Of a stretch of DNA of 24,212 nt, positions 10,506 through 21,633 are shown one piece after another. The DNA is taken from contig WELA01007589.1 in the NCBI GenBank assembly GCA_009602735.1, positions 379,536 through 403,747 of the forward strand, in the 5' to 3' direction. Origin of the DNA: Mesotaenium endlicherianum (lineage: Eukaryota > Streptophyta > Zygnematophyceae > Zygnematales > Mesotaeniaceae). The translations under genes were made by a program, and so were the position numbers. Position 1 is the stretch's first letter, and each line of letters begins with the position of its first letter. The notes below the pieces were generated by a model. The model saw only the letters and a list, made by a program, of their open reading frames with translations, was not told where the DNA came from and searched no databases.

Positions 10506-13500
10506 ATGGCCGCAGAGGTTGCAGTCGCTGTTGCAGAAGTTGCTGAAGTTGCGTGGTCGAGGTACGAGAAGAGGAAGGAGCATGTTGGCAAGTATGCTAA
10601 GTGTGAAAAGGAAGCTCTTGAGGCAGAAGAGGCGCTACATCAGGAACAGGCCGAGAATAAGAGATTGAGAGACTTATTGGAGGAGTACAAAAGGGATCTG
10701 GAAAGCCTTCAGAAAAGGACAGACGGAGTGGAATGGCTTGGCAGGGAACTTAACACTGCCGGAGGAACTTCCAATGTACCTTTCGTTTTAACCCAATATC
10801 AGCACACTTGAACGCAATCAATAGTAGAATAGTGCTCTTGGGCGTGGGCGTATGCCTACTCTCGTCTTTAATCGCCAAGCAGTCTGGTTGCTCTTTGGCT
10901 ATGGAACACAAATTTGCTTCTATCTAAGATGTGTCGCATAAATTTTCTCTTGTCACGTCACGTTCACAAGAGCATGTACATCTACAGGTCTAACTTTCTA
11001 AAGGAATCCCCTTAAAGAGAAAGAAAGTTGTGTGCTTCATGACTGCCTTGAAATGTGAGAGGAGAACGTGGGGTACGTGACTATAATGGAGTCGCTGGTG
11101 CCAATAAAACATTGCTTGAGTTGGTGACATATCTTACTTACTGCGTTAGCTACGACACTGCATGCGTTCCCTTCTACGGCACTGCAGGTCCTCGGTTTCT
11201 TAGAGAGAAAGGTTCAATCACCAGAGTTTCTTGAGCAACTAAAATCGCCAACTTCTCATCACGAGGAGGGACCTGCTGAAGGATTGTCTAAGACACAAGT
11301 CTGTACCAAAGGTACGTGTGAAAGTATACTGCATCTTATTGCGAGATGATGCATGCATGTATTTCACAAATTACTATCCCCGTCTGACCAAGTTTTGATG
11401 TGTTGCTGTCTGTGTGGTGAGATCTATGTGAATGCCTGCCTCAAAGGTCTCTGAATGTGAAGAGTTGTAAGCTTGTTTCATAGGGGGCGTTATGCCTGTG
11501 TTAGAAAGATATGCGACCTTTGGCTTCCCGTGTGTGGGGAGATGCCTATAAGGTTGTGGGGTTTCTCTTGGTGAGCCATGAGAAATGCCACCAGAAGTAG
11601 AGGTGGCTTAGAGTGTCTCACTTTAACTGTGTTCAAACGAGGACGTGTCTGCTTTATTTCTGTCTCGAACTTATTCTCTTGGGCCTGAGCCCTTTGACCC
11701 AAAGTAGGCAGGTTTCTTTGTAAAGTGGTGTGCTGTCGTCTTATATTGAGGAGTTTGGCATATTGTACTCTTCCAGAGCTTGCGTTATCTTTTATCGGAA
11801 CCATCGCCTTTTCCAGCGCCTGTCGCCGTGCCATCTGCCCTGTACGTGAGAAGCCGCAAGCGTGGCCCAGAGGCGGAATTGCGTCTCTTCGCATGTGTGC
11901 AGAGCTTCCTTTCATGCCAGGTGGCATGTCAAGATCGAGCTCATGTGAAGGTATGTGCAGCAGCTTACATATTCATGTTGTGGTCCCCTGTGCTGTATGG
12001 ACAGGTGAAGTAGAAGCAGAGATTGATGTCGACGACCCTGACTGGTGGCTGGTTCCCGACGCAAAGACTCGTGGAGTCGAACAGAAGGAAGAGTGTGAGG
12101 AACTAGACGGCGACTCCTATGTGCTCGTTGACAAGGAAGACGTCATTGACGGGATTGCCAGCTTTGTGGCTCGCTACCTTGCCTATCACCCCCAAACTAA
12201 GGTGAGGGTTTCGCTCTCGTGGCACCCTCCACACATTCACCAGTTCTATATTTCGCGCTGTCATTGTTGCATGCTTCAAGAGAGGGTTACTGCTAGCTAT
12301 GGAAGCCCACGAGTGTTATGACGGAGGGGGATGCTGGCCAGGTGTGCACGACCTGTAGGATATGCCTTTACATCGCCTTTGTGAACCATCTGGAATTGCT
12401 AGAAGGCCGAAGAGCTAAGGTGCTAGGGAAGGATCCTTTGCCCACAGGAACAGTTGCTTTGTCATGTCAGATGTGCTGCCCTTCCCATCGGACACTTCCC
12501 CCGCTTCAGTATGTGTTGCAGACCTTTCACGACCTGACCTGTGCTGTGCATCTACCATGTCGTCACATCTACTTGCTACTTGCTATTTGAATTTTCTTGA
12601 CATGCTGTAGTCGATGCTTTACTCTGGAGGCCGAAGGATTATAATTGAAGAGAGTCGCTTGTCGTTGGAGGAAGTCAGGTTGATACCACCTCATGGCATG
12701 CTTCTCAATGCTCCTTGCGGAGCCGGGGTTAGGCAACACCTTCTTTGGTGCACCGCTGATCCCTAGGCCAGCACTAGTAGTCTCTGTGCTTGATGGAGAG
12801 TGGACTGAGGTGTGTGTCATGTGATGGTGAGCTGGCGGATGCAGGGTATGACGCCAGTCCAGCTGCAACAGAGTGAGCCCTCCCGCACCAACCCATTGTG
12901 CGGCTTGTTTCCCCGTGCACCTGCAGTTTTCCCTTCTCCTTTTCCCTTGCAGCAAATGTGCAACAAGGCCCCTCTGTGTGCTTTCTCATTGGCCCATATT
13001 CATGATCGGCGGATGTTGTGCGACCTTCTTGTGGTGTTTTGTCGGTGGGAGAGAGGGGGGCGGCGGAAGAGGGTTCTTTGTACTTAGAGCTCCGGCTTCA
13101 TGTGAGGGAAGAGGAAGCTTATGCGGTACTAATAATTATTCTGCGTGGCGGCCCTGCAGCTCTTGGTTATGCTCTCTCAGAGCTCCGACTGAAAGGCACC
13201 GTGCGGCGTTTCTGGGATTGGGGAAAGTTTCTCTACACTGTCGGTTGTTGGTCGGCCACGTTTGTCAGGTATTCTGCATACCTACGCTCTCAAGTGATTT
13301 CATGTTCTGGGTTCACGCGTGTCTATCCGTTGTATCTCCCTCTGAAACGTTGCTCTGCATATGCTATGGTGTTGTAGTTTCTTGTTGCACGTCGCCACTT
13401 GGCGCGTAAAGGTTGTGCTTGCAGGTGCTGATCTGGCTATCTGCTCATGAGCAGCATCTACAAGAACCCCCTCCTGGTGCGAGCTGCCATGATTGCCATC

Positions 13501-13539
13501 TGGACTTCTTGCCGTGTCATTCTTCAGCTCTTCAAGTGA
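10506..13539 (+). CDS. Conserved plant-type protein of unknown function: coiled coil plus hydrophobic C-terminus
   Basis: Preferred exons: 10506-10775, 11188-11311, 12005-12201, 12845-12872, 13160-13268, 13455-13539; 813 bases, 270 residues plus TGA. The N-terminal 90 residues are rich in Ala, Glu, Lys and Arg with heptad-like spacing (YKRDLESLQKR), predicting a coiled coil. A linker follows (FLERKVQSPEFLEQL), then an acidic stretch with DDPDWWLVPDA, then SYVLVDKEDVIDGIASFVAR, a GMTPVQLQQ turn, KGTVRRFWDWGKFLYTVGCW, and a hydrophobic end, YKNPLLVRAAMIAIWTSCRV. The C-terminal half resembles plant proteins of unknown function that I recall only as a pattern (VVDK-D-I, LTP-QLQ, IYQNP, WTSC-VI). 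The last two segments could be membrane-associated. A 174-base in-phase candidate exon at 11777-11950 is uncertain. Acceptor 13455 was chosen over 13452, which would add one Ser. Confidence 0.72.
11312..12004 (+). other. Intron 2 of the unknown-function gene in the preferred model
   Basis: This 693-base span has a GTACGT donor and a TATGGACAG acceptor, phase 1. Direct joining gives CTK-G-EVEAEID without a break. It includes the possible cassette exon at 11777-11950 and otherwise shows no coding signal. Confidence 0.5.
11777..11950 (+). other. Possible cassette exon of the unknown-function gene
   Basis: This stretch has a CTCTTCCAG acceptor and a GTATGT donor. Its length is a multiple of three and it starts and ends in phase 1, so it could be included or skipped without shifting the frame. 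If included it adds 58 residues rich in Cys, Arg and Pro that do not look like the rest of the protein. A second open frame across the same bases (RSRKRGPEAELRLF) could be used with acceptor 11816 and an acceptor at 12020 in the next exon. I favour skipping, with low certainty. Confidence 0.3.
12202..12844 (+). other. Intron before the microexon
   Basis: This is a 643-base intron with a GTGAGG donor and a GATGCAG acceptor. Open frames within it, such as 12318-12590, do not continue the protein family. A competing exon near 12508 (YVLQTFHDL) was weighed and dropped in favour of the microexon. No other gene is seen. Confidence 0.55.
12845..12872 (+). other. 28-base microexon
   Basis: GGT ATG ACG CCA GTC CAG CTG CAA CAG plus one base encodes GMTPVQLQQ. 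It has a GATGCAG acceptor and a GTGAGC donor. It links phase 0 at 12201 to phase 1 at 13160 and supplies the expected (L)TP-QLQ motif between the VDKEDV helix and the RFWDWGK helix. The large open frames covering it read a different frame. Confidence 0.75.
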
Positions 13540-14687
13540 TTTAAGTGCGGCATTACACGTCTTGAGGGGATCAAAACTTGAACATTTATCTGTACATATA
13601 CATACTGCTTCATGAAGTTAGATATACCACGTTCTGATGATTATGTAGAAACCCTTGGGCTCTGATTGCTGTATGGATCTGCCTCCCAAACGTGTTTCAC
13701 TGAAAGTTGGAAGAATTATTTCGATCTTAGTTTGTAGTCACTTTGGAAGAGTAGGTAGCCTCAATCATCTGTAAATATTAGACATATAGTGATGACATGG
13801 AATGTATTCATTTTCTTTGCAAGATGGTATTTCCATTTGTCTCTGAATTTTGAAGAATCTGTTTACGCTTTTTAGTGGACAATGTACGTAAGCAACTCTT
13901 ACATTGCTATATTGTACCAAATGTGTTGCGTGAAAATGATTGGATTGAGTACTTCTCTTCTGCCTCTTGCCAACACCAGTAGTATATTCCTCCTTGGTCG
14001 CCAATGAAACGTGTAACTTGGTATTGTCTCGAGATCATGGGACCAAGTACGTGTTTATAACGGTCATGGTATTTGAAACATATTAATTCTGTATGCATTA
14101 TGAAAACTGGAAGATCAAGTGCACAGAAGCTACTGTGAGCTATAGCTTTTGCAAAAAAATGTATTCCAATTATTCTTGCAAAGATACTCATCTTGAGGCC
14201 TATATTGGACCTACATGAATGCAGCAGCACATCAAGGTACCAACTATACTTTGGATTTCAATTAAATGTGGCCAAAAAGTCCATGGCATTGCCATCATCA
14301 ATCAAATCATTGAAAATATGCATGAGGTCTAATTCCTTGAAAGTGGCATTTCCAAGCCACACCTTATGTAGCACAATACTATGATCTTAAGCAGTTCTAC
14401 CTAGTGACATCGTCTTATGCAAAATGCACTTTACTACAAAAGAGGATGAAGTTCAACTTTCTTTTATGTTACAAAATATGATACTTTGCAGCTTGACATA
14501 TTCAGAAATACAAACTGAATGCAAGACTGCAGCCTGTGCATGCTTAAGGCTTAGAGAGCTATCACTTTCAACTCTTGCACATGCTGTTCAGCATATTCCC
14601 ACGACTTGCCAATTCACTTTCTATACAAAATATACAAGTTTATGTTACAAGGCAGTCAGAAGCGCGCCATGCTACCAAAAAACTCTT
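13540..14687. other. Convergent 3' region between the unknown-function gene and the XS/XH gene
   Basis: Two genes end facing each other, 1148 bases apart. The region is AT-rich with no supported gene. TGTAA occurs at 13770-13774 on the plus strand, 231 bases after the stop. On the minus strand it occurs at 14645-14649, about 39 bases after the XS/XH stop. Either could be a polyadenylation signal of the green-algal type, but the motif is short and common. Confidence 0.5.
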
Positions 14688-17600
14688 TTAAGGGGGCACC
14701 CTGCGCTTCTTGACCTCAGTGCCGCAGTCCTCGTTGTACAGCTTGTGCTGCGCTTCCAACATGCGCGCCAGAAGTCGGCAAGCCTCTTCAGCCGTCGCCA
14801 AGCGTTTCTCTCTTGCATGCCAGAGCTTCGGCACTGGGTAACGCCCGCTGGGGTTGTGTTCATCTAGCTCCATCAGCGCTCTCTGCGCGTCCGCTACTAC
14901 TTTGTCGCCCAGCTTCTTCCTGAGATCGACAAAAGCAGGGTCGTCCTTCCGCAAAACTTTCTGCACGAATCATATGTAGCAGCTTGACACAGGCAATCAC
15001 CATCCACCATGTGTTGCTACCAATAAGAGCCTACCCATCTTTCACACGCAGCAGCAGGCTGGGCGACAAGCAGCGTGAGCCCTGGCTGGCTTCCTGCCAT
15101 TACTTTCGGCTACTTCAAAAGGATGCCTGCATGCATCCGCCAATCATTATGGACCAATACTGGAACCAATGCATTTGATTCAACTGTGACTGGACAAAAG
15201 AGCACGAATATGCAAAAGAACGACCCGGAGTATGTGTGCTCACCTTGGGGTTGGTGTCTGGATTAATGATCGTAAAGGGCTCAAAACTTGGGTTACGCAG
15301 CTTCTTCACAAAGGCCGACGCCTCCATGACCACTTTCTCTTCCCACTTGTCAGCCATGGATGGGTGCTTGCGAGCGAGAATTTCAGCCGTCTGGTTCCAA
15401 ATGGACATGTCTAAGTCTCCCATCTTCTTCACGCCCACGTCTCGCAGCTTGTACGTGCCGGCCACACGAGAACTCCTGAGGTCCTCAACAAGCTGCTTCT
15501 CGCTCAACTGCGCAAGGAGACGGTACATAAGCATGTGAATACCAACACAGACCTCGAGAGCACAAAACCATGTATAATTTGTGAGAGCTATCGGCAGTAC
15601 GTCCCAACATTGCACCAGCTTTCTATCCGGCCTGAATCAACTGCCCCTTCCTCACGCCAACTAAGAGGAGGGTTCAGGTAGCCCACAAGTTTCGGCTTAC
15701 TCCTGTCAAGCTCCAAGAACACAGCACCTCGTACGCGCTGAGATGAACCTATCTGTAACATCAACCGAAGTGCACTCACAATGGCCATAAGTACTACGTG
15801 CATTCTGCAGGGGCTGATGAAGGGGACAGCTGCTGGAAGGCCTGACTAACCATCTACAAATGTTCCCATCGTACATGGCCAGGTGGGCAGGGTGATCAGC
15901 TCATAGTACACGACAGATGTTTCCTGGCAGACACATGTGAGCAGGTGTTCTACTCACAAGGTAAATGAGAAACTTCTTGGCAGCGCTGAGCTCGTCGTTG
16001 GCTCTCCTCTCTGCGACCATGACTGCGTTGAGGCTCTCCTCCAGCCCTTCCTTCTCCTCCTTGAGGCTCTGGTACTCTTCGCTCTCCTCTTCTCGCGCGT
16101 CCCCGCCGAGGCTCAGTCTGCTCAAGCGGAGCTCGAGCCCCTGCTTCCTAGTCAGCTCCAGCATCTTCATCTGCATCTCAGCACTCTCCTTCTGCTTGGA
16201 GGCACCCCCCCGGACCAGACACCCCGCCGGATAAGTGAGAGAGGCGCCTTCCTTCAGAGGCCATAACTCGAATGGGGAAGCATTGGGCGATGACTGGGTG
16301 AGGACAGTGCGAGCTTTGATGGTAACACCCGGATACGCGGAGGCAGGAAGGAAGTTAACGAGGAGCAAGAGGGAGCAGCAGAAGGCGTGCCTTCAAATGT
16401 GCTATCTGACTATCTACCTCGTGCTTCTTGGAGAGTGCCACAGCGCGGTCGACTTCGCTCTGCTTCTTTTTCATCTCTTCATCCTTCTGGCGTTGAATCT
16501 GCAGCAAGAAGTACACAGCACACTCTGCCACTTAAGAGAATTTTCATGTGACATGCAGCACCCTCCACTCAACATAGGAGACAAGGAGGACATAGGACAA
16601 CAGGAACCTAAGTATGAGAGAAAAGGTGACGTGCAAGTCATAAGAGTCAGCAAGTTTGCGACATATCCAGCACAGCCCAGAAGAATATCAGAAACTGCTT
16701 CTGCGCGTGCAATGCGTCAACTCCTTCATCAGGAGGACCTTGACTAACCTTCTCCTTTTCCGCTTGTCCGACAGCCGCGTTCCTCAGTTGGGCTTTGAGC
16801 TCCGCCACAGCATTATCATGCTTACGTGCGGCCTGCTCCTGCTGCTCTTTCAGATCGGCCTGCAGAAGGCTGTTCTTCTCCGTCTGTTCCTTCAGTACTG
16901 CTCACGAATGTTGAGCAGAAAACATGCGTGGCTAAATTAATGCGCGGCGGTTATTATTGCACAACATGAGGGAACAGCACAAGAGTAGAAATAGGGGCCT
17001 CAAGTCTGTGCTTTCTCTTTTATGATATTATCGTTTTTGAAGAACACCTCAACCTTCATTAGGATAATGTGTGACATAAATTCCTGGATGAAATCATGCT
17101 CGAGTGGTGCAACATACAGCTTCCCCCTTCGGTCATTGCTTCCACATTTGGCAGGTTCAACTGGCAGCAATTTCTTTCTGGTATAGAGCTTTTCTACTAA
17201 GGCACCTGTGACAGCGGGCGCCACTCATATTTGCATCCAGAGAGATGGACCTATTGCAGCGTAGAAAGGATCATGGGCTTACCGTCCTCAAATCGCTGCC
17301 GATGCTTGTCATGAGCCACCTGTTCTTCCTTAAGATTCGCATTTGCTTCAAGCAGGCACGCTTTTGTCCGGGCAGTCCTCTCCCTCTCATTCTCTTCCAT
17401 CTGCAGAACAATTTTCTAGTGGCAAGCATTAGCATCAGAAACTTCTGCCAGCACCAGACAAAAAACTGAATCAGATGCCGAAGTGCTTGTTGGAACCACC
17501 AGTTCTATTCTCACCAGAGAAGAATAAGGCCAATAAAGAAGCAAGATAGAAGGACCTCCTCCAGGCACGACAGGACTGATTGACCACCCCGCATCACTAT

Positions 17601-20485
17601 ATTTCACCTTACGCTGCGGCAAAGTTTTGCTCCCAACACACACCTTAATGCTTACCAGGTGCTCATAAAATTGCCGAAAGTGAAGCAGCGTCAAGCCAGC
17701 ATGCACCCCGAAGAGGGTATGTCTATCAAAAGTGTACCTGTGATAGAGTCTTGAATTCGCATTTCTCCCGCAGGTACTTTTGGACTTTCGGACCGCAGTC
17801 ATCCTTCGTGAGGGTCTCCTCGTCCGCAAGCCATCCGTATGCGTGGCCATCTAGGTGATTTCCCCCTCTTCTTTCATGCTTCATTCGCCACTCCTCCCTG
17901 CCCTGGCGTGCGTCTTTGAATCTCTGCTCGAAGTCTTTGGCACCTGAGAGACCCGCGAGGCCTTCTTGGAAGCTGAGGACCACGATGGTGCGTCTGTGGC
18001 TGAGCCCTGTACCAAAAGCAGACAAGGTTATGTAAGGTTAATAGCATGCATGATTAGCAGCAGCTGCACTTAAAGCCGGGCTGCTTACAAGTTGGAGGCA
18101 AAGTCAACATTTGCAAATCGACGACTTGTGTGTCTGCATACGCTAAACAAGCGCTATTAACACGTTAATTACTAATACCCTCCAAAGGAGAGAGGGAGAG
18201 AGAGAGGAAGAGGGAAGGGAGGACCGTGCACTTTGCGGATCTCGGTGCTTAGGGTGCATGCTGCTCTTCCCAACCCCGGGATGGCTGTGGCTGGGGGCGG
18301 GGGTGGGGCAGGCAGAGTGGCAGCAAGCGTGTGCGTGCATTCTGCTGCCTCAGTCAGTCGGTCAGTCATCAGTCAGGCATCACCCGGTTCCTCTGAAGAC
18401 AGGCCCTCCCTCCCATAAGCGGCAGCCCTCCGTGAGACTCGAGCAAAGCAGCACCCCTCTCCCACTCTCTCTCCCGCTCGGATCGTCTTTGCCTGCCAGC
18501 TGCCAGTTGGTGCCCGCAAAGAAAGCTCTAAGCAGGCAACAGGCCCCGCGCACCTCCAGCCTTCCGACTGCCACCTGGCCGCATGCACGCCTTCCCGAGC
18601 GCCCACGTGCACCTGACATCGTCTGCACCTCCAATAGCATTCACTCAGGTCCACTCCCCTCCTGCTGTCATCCCCCCCTCTCCCTCCTTCGCAAGCAGGG
18701 CAGATACACACACCTAGCACAACCCTCGCGGCCTCAACTGCGAGTGAGCTGAAACGGCAGCCCGTCTGACATGCCACATGCGCAACAAGCTCTCTGCAAG
18801 CATGCTGCCCCATCCCTCCTCCCTCCCCGTGTTCCATGGAAGAGCACAGACGTACTGCCAGGTGGCGCTCTGAAGACACACTCTTTCACCACAAACGTGC
18901 AAGCATACAACACGGTGCCCCCACAGGTAAGGCTCACGCACCCCCGTGCTGTGACCAGTGCCTACCACCCTCAAGCAGCAGTATCCTGGGAAGTCTCTCC
19001 GCTGACTCCCCCAAATGCGCAGAAAGGGCGAAAGAAGATGAGATGGAAAGCCGGCAGACGGAGAGCGAGAGAGAGGGAGGGAGAAGGGGCCGGGGAGGGA
19101 GGGAGGGAGCTGGCTCAACGCAGTGCCGGCCGCCTCTGGAAGTTAAGGACGGCACAGGGCCACTGGCAACCAGCACGTGCAGACTACGCGCAGGCGGAAC
19201 TGCCAGCTGGCATCTGCCGCAACCCTCCCTTACCACCAACCCGCCACCCGCCACCCGCCCGCTACATGCAGCTCTGCCTGCCTACTTACGGCCAGTGCTC
19301 CACCACACTCCTGTGGCTGTCCCACTCGCTAGCCCCCGCCTTCCCCCCCTCCCCTGCCCCGCTACGTGCAGCACTGCCAGCCTATTTACGACCGGTGCTC
19401 CACCACACCCTCGTGGCTGTCCCACCCGCCGGCTCCCATGTTGCCTTCCCGCCCTCCTCTCCGCCTCTTCTTTCCCCCATGCCCCCCGTGCCCATTGAAC
19501 AGAAGAAGAGCTGTGCGTCACGAGTGCCCAGCATTGACAGCAAATTATTCAACTGACCTGCAAGGATGTCATGGAACTTACATAGAAGGCTGACAGAGCC
19601 TACATTATTCAAAGACCTCCCATTCTCGACTACTTATGACGACTTATGATTGAGTGCTGATAACGTCAGAGCATACACACACTAGCACACAAAGAGGCTA
19701 GCACAAAGAGGCAACCAGGTGCAAGAAGAGAGCGCCAGTGCATGCAGAATCGGAGCACATGCAGCTGCAGCAACTGAAAAAACAATCTGCACAAAAAGAG
19801 GCATGCCACGGCAATATTTTCATCCTGCAAGCAATGAAAGAGCACGCTAGACTTACCGCCCCAGCTATGAACACCTTTCACGTTGAAATCCTTGAACATT
19901 TCCATCACTTTCTCTCTCTTGAAAGTCACAGCAGTAGAAGGAGCCTCCTGCTGCCCTGCAGCTCTCATGTTTACCACAATACCCGTGAAAGGTACGGCAT
20001 ATTTCCGTTCCTGCACAAACATGGAAAGGTACAGAGTGTACCAAACATCTTGAGATGATGGAACATACTAATCAGCGGATGTTTTCAACAGAAAACAAAG
20101 AAAAGATGAATACCTCGTGCCTGATAAGAGGAGGCAACTGACTAACATCCGGCTCTCTCTCCCAACAACTCAGCTTCTCGCTTTGGAAATTGAGCCTGTT
20201 TTTTTCTAGCCAGTCCTTGAGCGCCAAGTGCCTCCCGCAAAATCTGGCCCCATCTTCGTTTTCAACCTTAAAAGGAGCCCCTGCATGGTGAAGAATCTCA
20301 TTGAAACTCAGACTCTTGATTTTCCTACCGGTTGCGCTCCGACATATCGGACATGGAAAGGAATCGCTGCCATTTACTGTAAGCTGCCAGTCATCCGTAT
20401 TTTCTGTGGCCCTGGCTTCTTCCACAATTATATCAAGCTCATCCTGGCTCGTCCCTTCGTAATCATCACATTCCATGTCGCCCAT
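14688..20485 (-). CDS. XS/XH-domain protein of the IDN2/FDM family (RNA-directed DNA methylation)
   Basis: Exons on minus, 5' to 3': 20114-20485, 19857-20010, 17738-18006, 17283-17415, 16749-16897, 16418-16498, 15958-16191, 15244-15507, 14688-14960; 1929 bases, 642 residues plus TAA. Domains: an acidic start; a zf-XS finger at about 43-98 (C45-P-I-C48, H66/H67, H86 with HLAL); an XS domain at about 125-265 (VPFTGIVVNM, VHSWGG, TIVVLSF, HAYGWLADEE, KFKTLSQ-like end); a coiled coil at about 266-485, rich in Glu, Lys and Gln; and an XH domain at about 485-635 (VGVKKMGDLD, FEPFTI, ALMELDEHNPSGRY, VPKLWHAREKRLATAEEA). Land-plant IDN2 and FDM1-5 have this exact order and length (about 630-650 aa). 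They bind double-stranded RNA and form dimers that help guide DNA methylation in the nucleus; SGS3 is a related XS protein. The same role here is inferred. The start is the first ATG, giving the usual acidic N-terminus. Divergent from the SDR gene. Confidence 0.93.
15508..15957 (-). other. Intron 7 of the XS/XH gene
   Basis: This 450-base intron has a GTGAGT donor and a CTTGCGCAG acceptor, phase 0, between the coiled coil and XH exons. No other feature is recognised. Confidence 0.6.
18007..19856 (-). other. Long GC-rich intron 2 of the XS/XH gene
   Basis: This 1850-base intron splits the XS domain after the SWGG turn, with a GTAAGT donor and a GGTACAG acceptor, phase 1. It is far longer than the gene's other introns (about 100-450 bases). 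It carries purine-rich tracts on the plus strand (18187-18222 and about 19063-19112) and a 100-bp tandem duplication (19261-19460). Proline-rich open frames here on both strands have no family support. The XS domain reads continuously across the junction, so no missing exon is needed. Confidence 0.75.
19261..19460. repeat. Diverged 100-bp tandem duplication inside an intron
   Basis: The segment starting GCTACATGCAGC at 19261 is repeated from 19361 as GCTACGTGCAGC. CTGCC(T/A)GCCTA, TTACG, GTGCTCCACCACAC and GTGGCTGTCCCAC recur at a 100-base offset. The copies have diverged by scattered substitutions and are least alike at their distal ends. Confidence 0.8.
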
Positions 20486-21140
20486 TTGTATACAAAAGCT
20501 TGTTAAAAATTTATCACTTCAACTATGAAAGCTATGTACACAACTCAGTGGAAAGGATGAATGGAATTGGAGACCCAATCTCTGTCGCTATGAAGAAGTA
20601 TGTAGAATATTTTTAAGAAACACAATAGATGCATGAGACTGCATGCTACTGTACGAGTGTGTTTGACGAGTGTGTTGGACAGCGTGATAGACGTTCTAAG
20701 TTTTATCTCCCTGAAAGAGCTTGATTGTCACAGACTAACCGACAATAAACTGAGTACATTACATGCACGACTCTCGTTGCCGATGTTTTGTCTCACATTT
20801 GGCACGGAGGCGCAAGCAGAGTTGGGCGCCTCGCTTGGTTGACGTCCTTTAGCAGAAAGAATGCATAAGTTTTTGCACAGACATGCACTGGAAGGACATG
20901 CAAAAGTGCTGGACACTTGTTAAAATGATTGGGCTCCATAGCACAACAGTCATGCACATAACACCACTTCGCTACAAGATTGTGTAATTGCGCAAGAGCA
21001 TGCGCACGAGAATCGGCAAGGATCTCCAAATTTTGTTCCGGTATTTCAAAGCAGACTCAGAGACATTTGAACATATCGAATCTGTATCGAGCACTTCAGA
21101 GATAAGTCAGGTGGGTCAAAGCGTCCAATGTGGACTAACG

Positions 21141-21225
21141 AACTTGGACTTGATGGACTTCACCACTTTTCACCACTTTTCACAGTTCGTCGTAATTCGT
21201 CGTGGTTCGTCGCAGTTCGTCGTAA
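21141..21225. repeat. 10-bp-phased repeat array (GGACTT, CACCACTTTT, TTCGTCG)
   Basis: Successive 10-base units read: two ending in GGACT(T); two perfect CACCACTTTT units (21161-21180); then TTCGTCG followed by three variable bases at 21186, 21196, 21206 and 21216. The motif changes along the array but the 10-base register is kept for about 85 bases. Confidence 0.85.
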
Positions 21226-21550
21226 TGTTCTCAATTGGTCTCGACAGGTTTCGATCCAGCCTAGTTTCTACAACTGCGTTGTTTCGTCGATGATTTCGTC
21301 AGTTTCGGAACATCCAGGAAGATTGTGCAAGATCACTCGTCTACCGCGACTCGAGTAAAAAGGAGATCCGAAACTTACCGAAATTGCTAGATATTGACGT
21401 CAAGACGTGACAGCAGGGCCAATCGGAGAAATAACCGAGTCCCGACCGGAATCGGCTGCACAGTGCACGCTGCAGAGTGACCAGAGCACAACGCAGAAGT
21501 AGTGCATCAGGTGGCGTCAGGCTGATGGTTTGTCGCCTACTGCTGAAAAG

Positions 21551-21610
21551 GGCGACGGTTGCTGACGCTTACTGATGGTTGCTGACGGTTGCTAATAGCT
21601 GCTGGCTCAC
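21551..21610. repeat. 10-bp-phased GCTGACGGTT-like array
   Basis: Six consecutive 10-base units are variants of GCTGACGGTT: GGCGACGGTT, GCTGACGCTT, ACTGATGGTT, GCTGACGGTT, GCTAATAGCT and GCTGGCTCAC (the last two weak). A related GCTGATGGTT unit lies at 21521. Confidence 0.8.
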
Positions 21611-21633
21611 AGATTGGTATGATCGTACGGAAT

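Noticed and set aside
12508..12550. Alternative exon YVLQTFHDL in the unknown-function gene
   Set aside because: The donor is poor and it lacks the TP-QLQ motif that the microexon at 12845 supplies.
13907..14230. 107-residue minus-strand open frame in the convergent region
   Set aside because: No family resemblance and no splice link to the XS/XH gene, whose stop lies at 14688.
18771..19556. 261-residue proline-rich plus-strand open frame, with overlapping frames on both strands
   Set aside because: It lies in the GC-rich intron of the XS/XH gene, is low complexity and crosses the tandem duplication; several frames are open at once, which is a composition effect.
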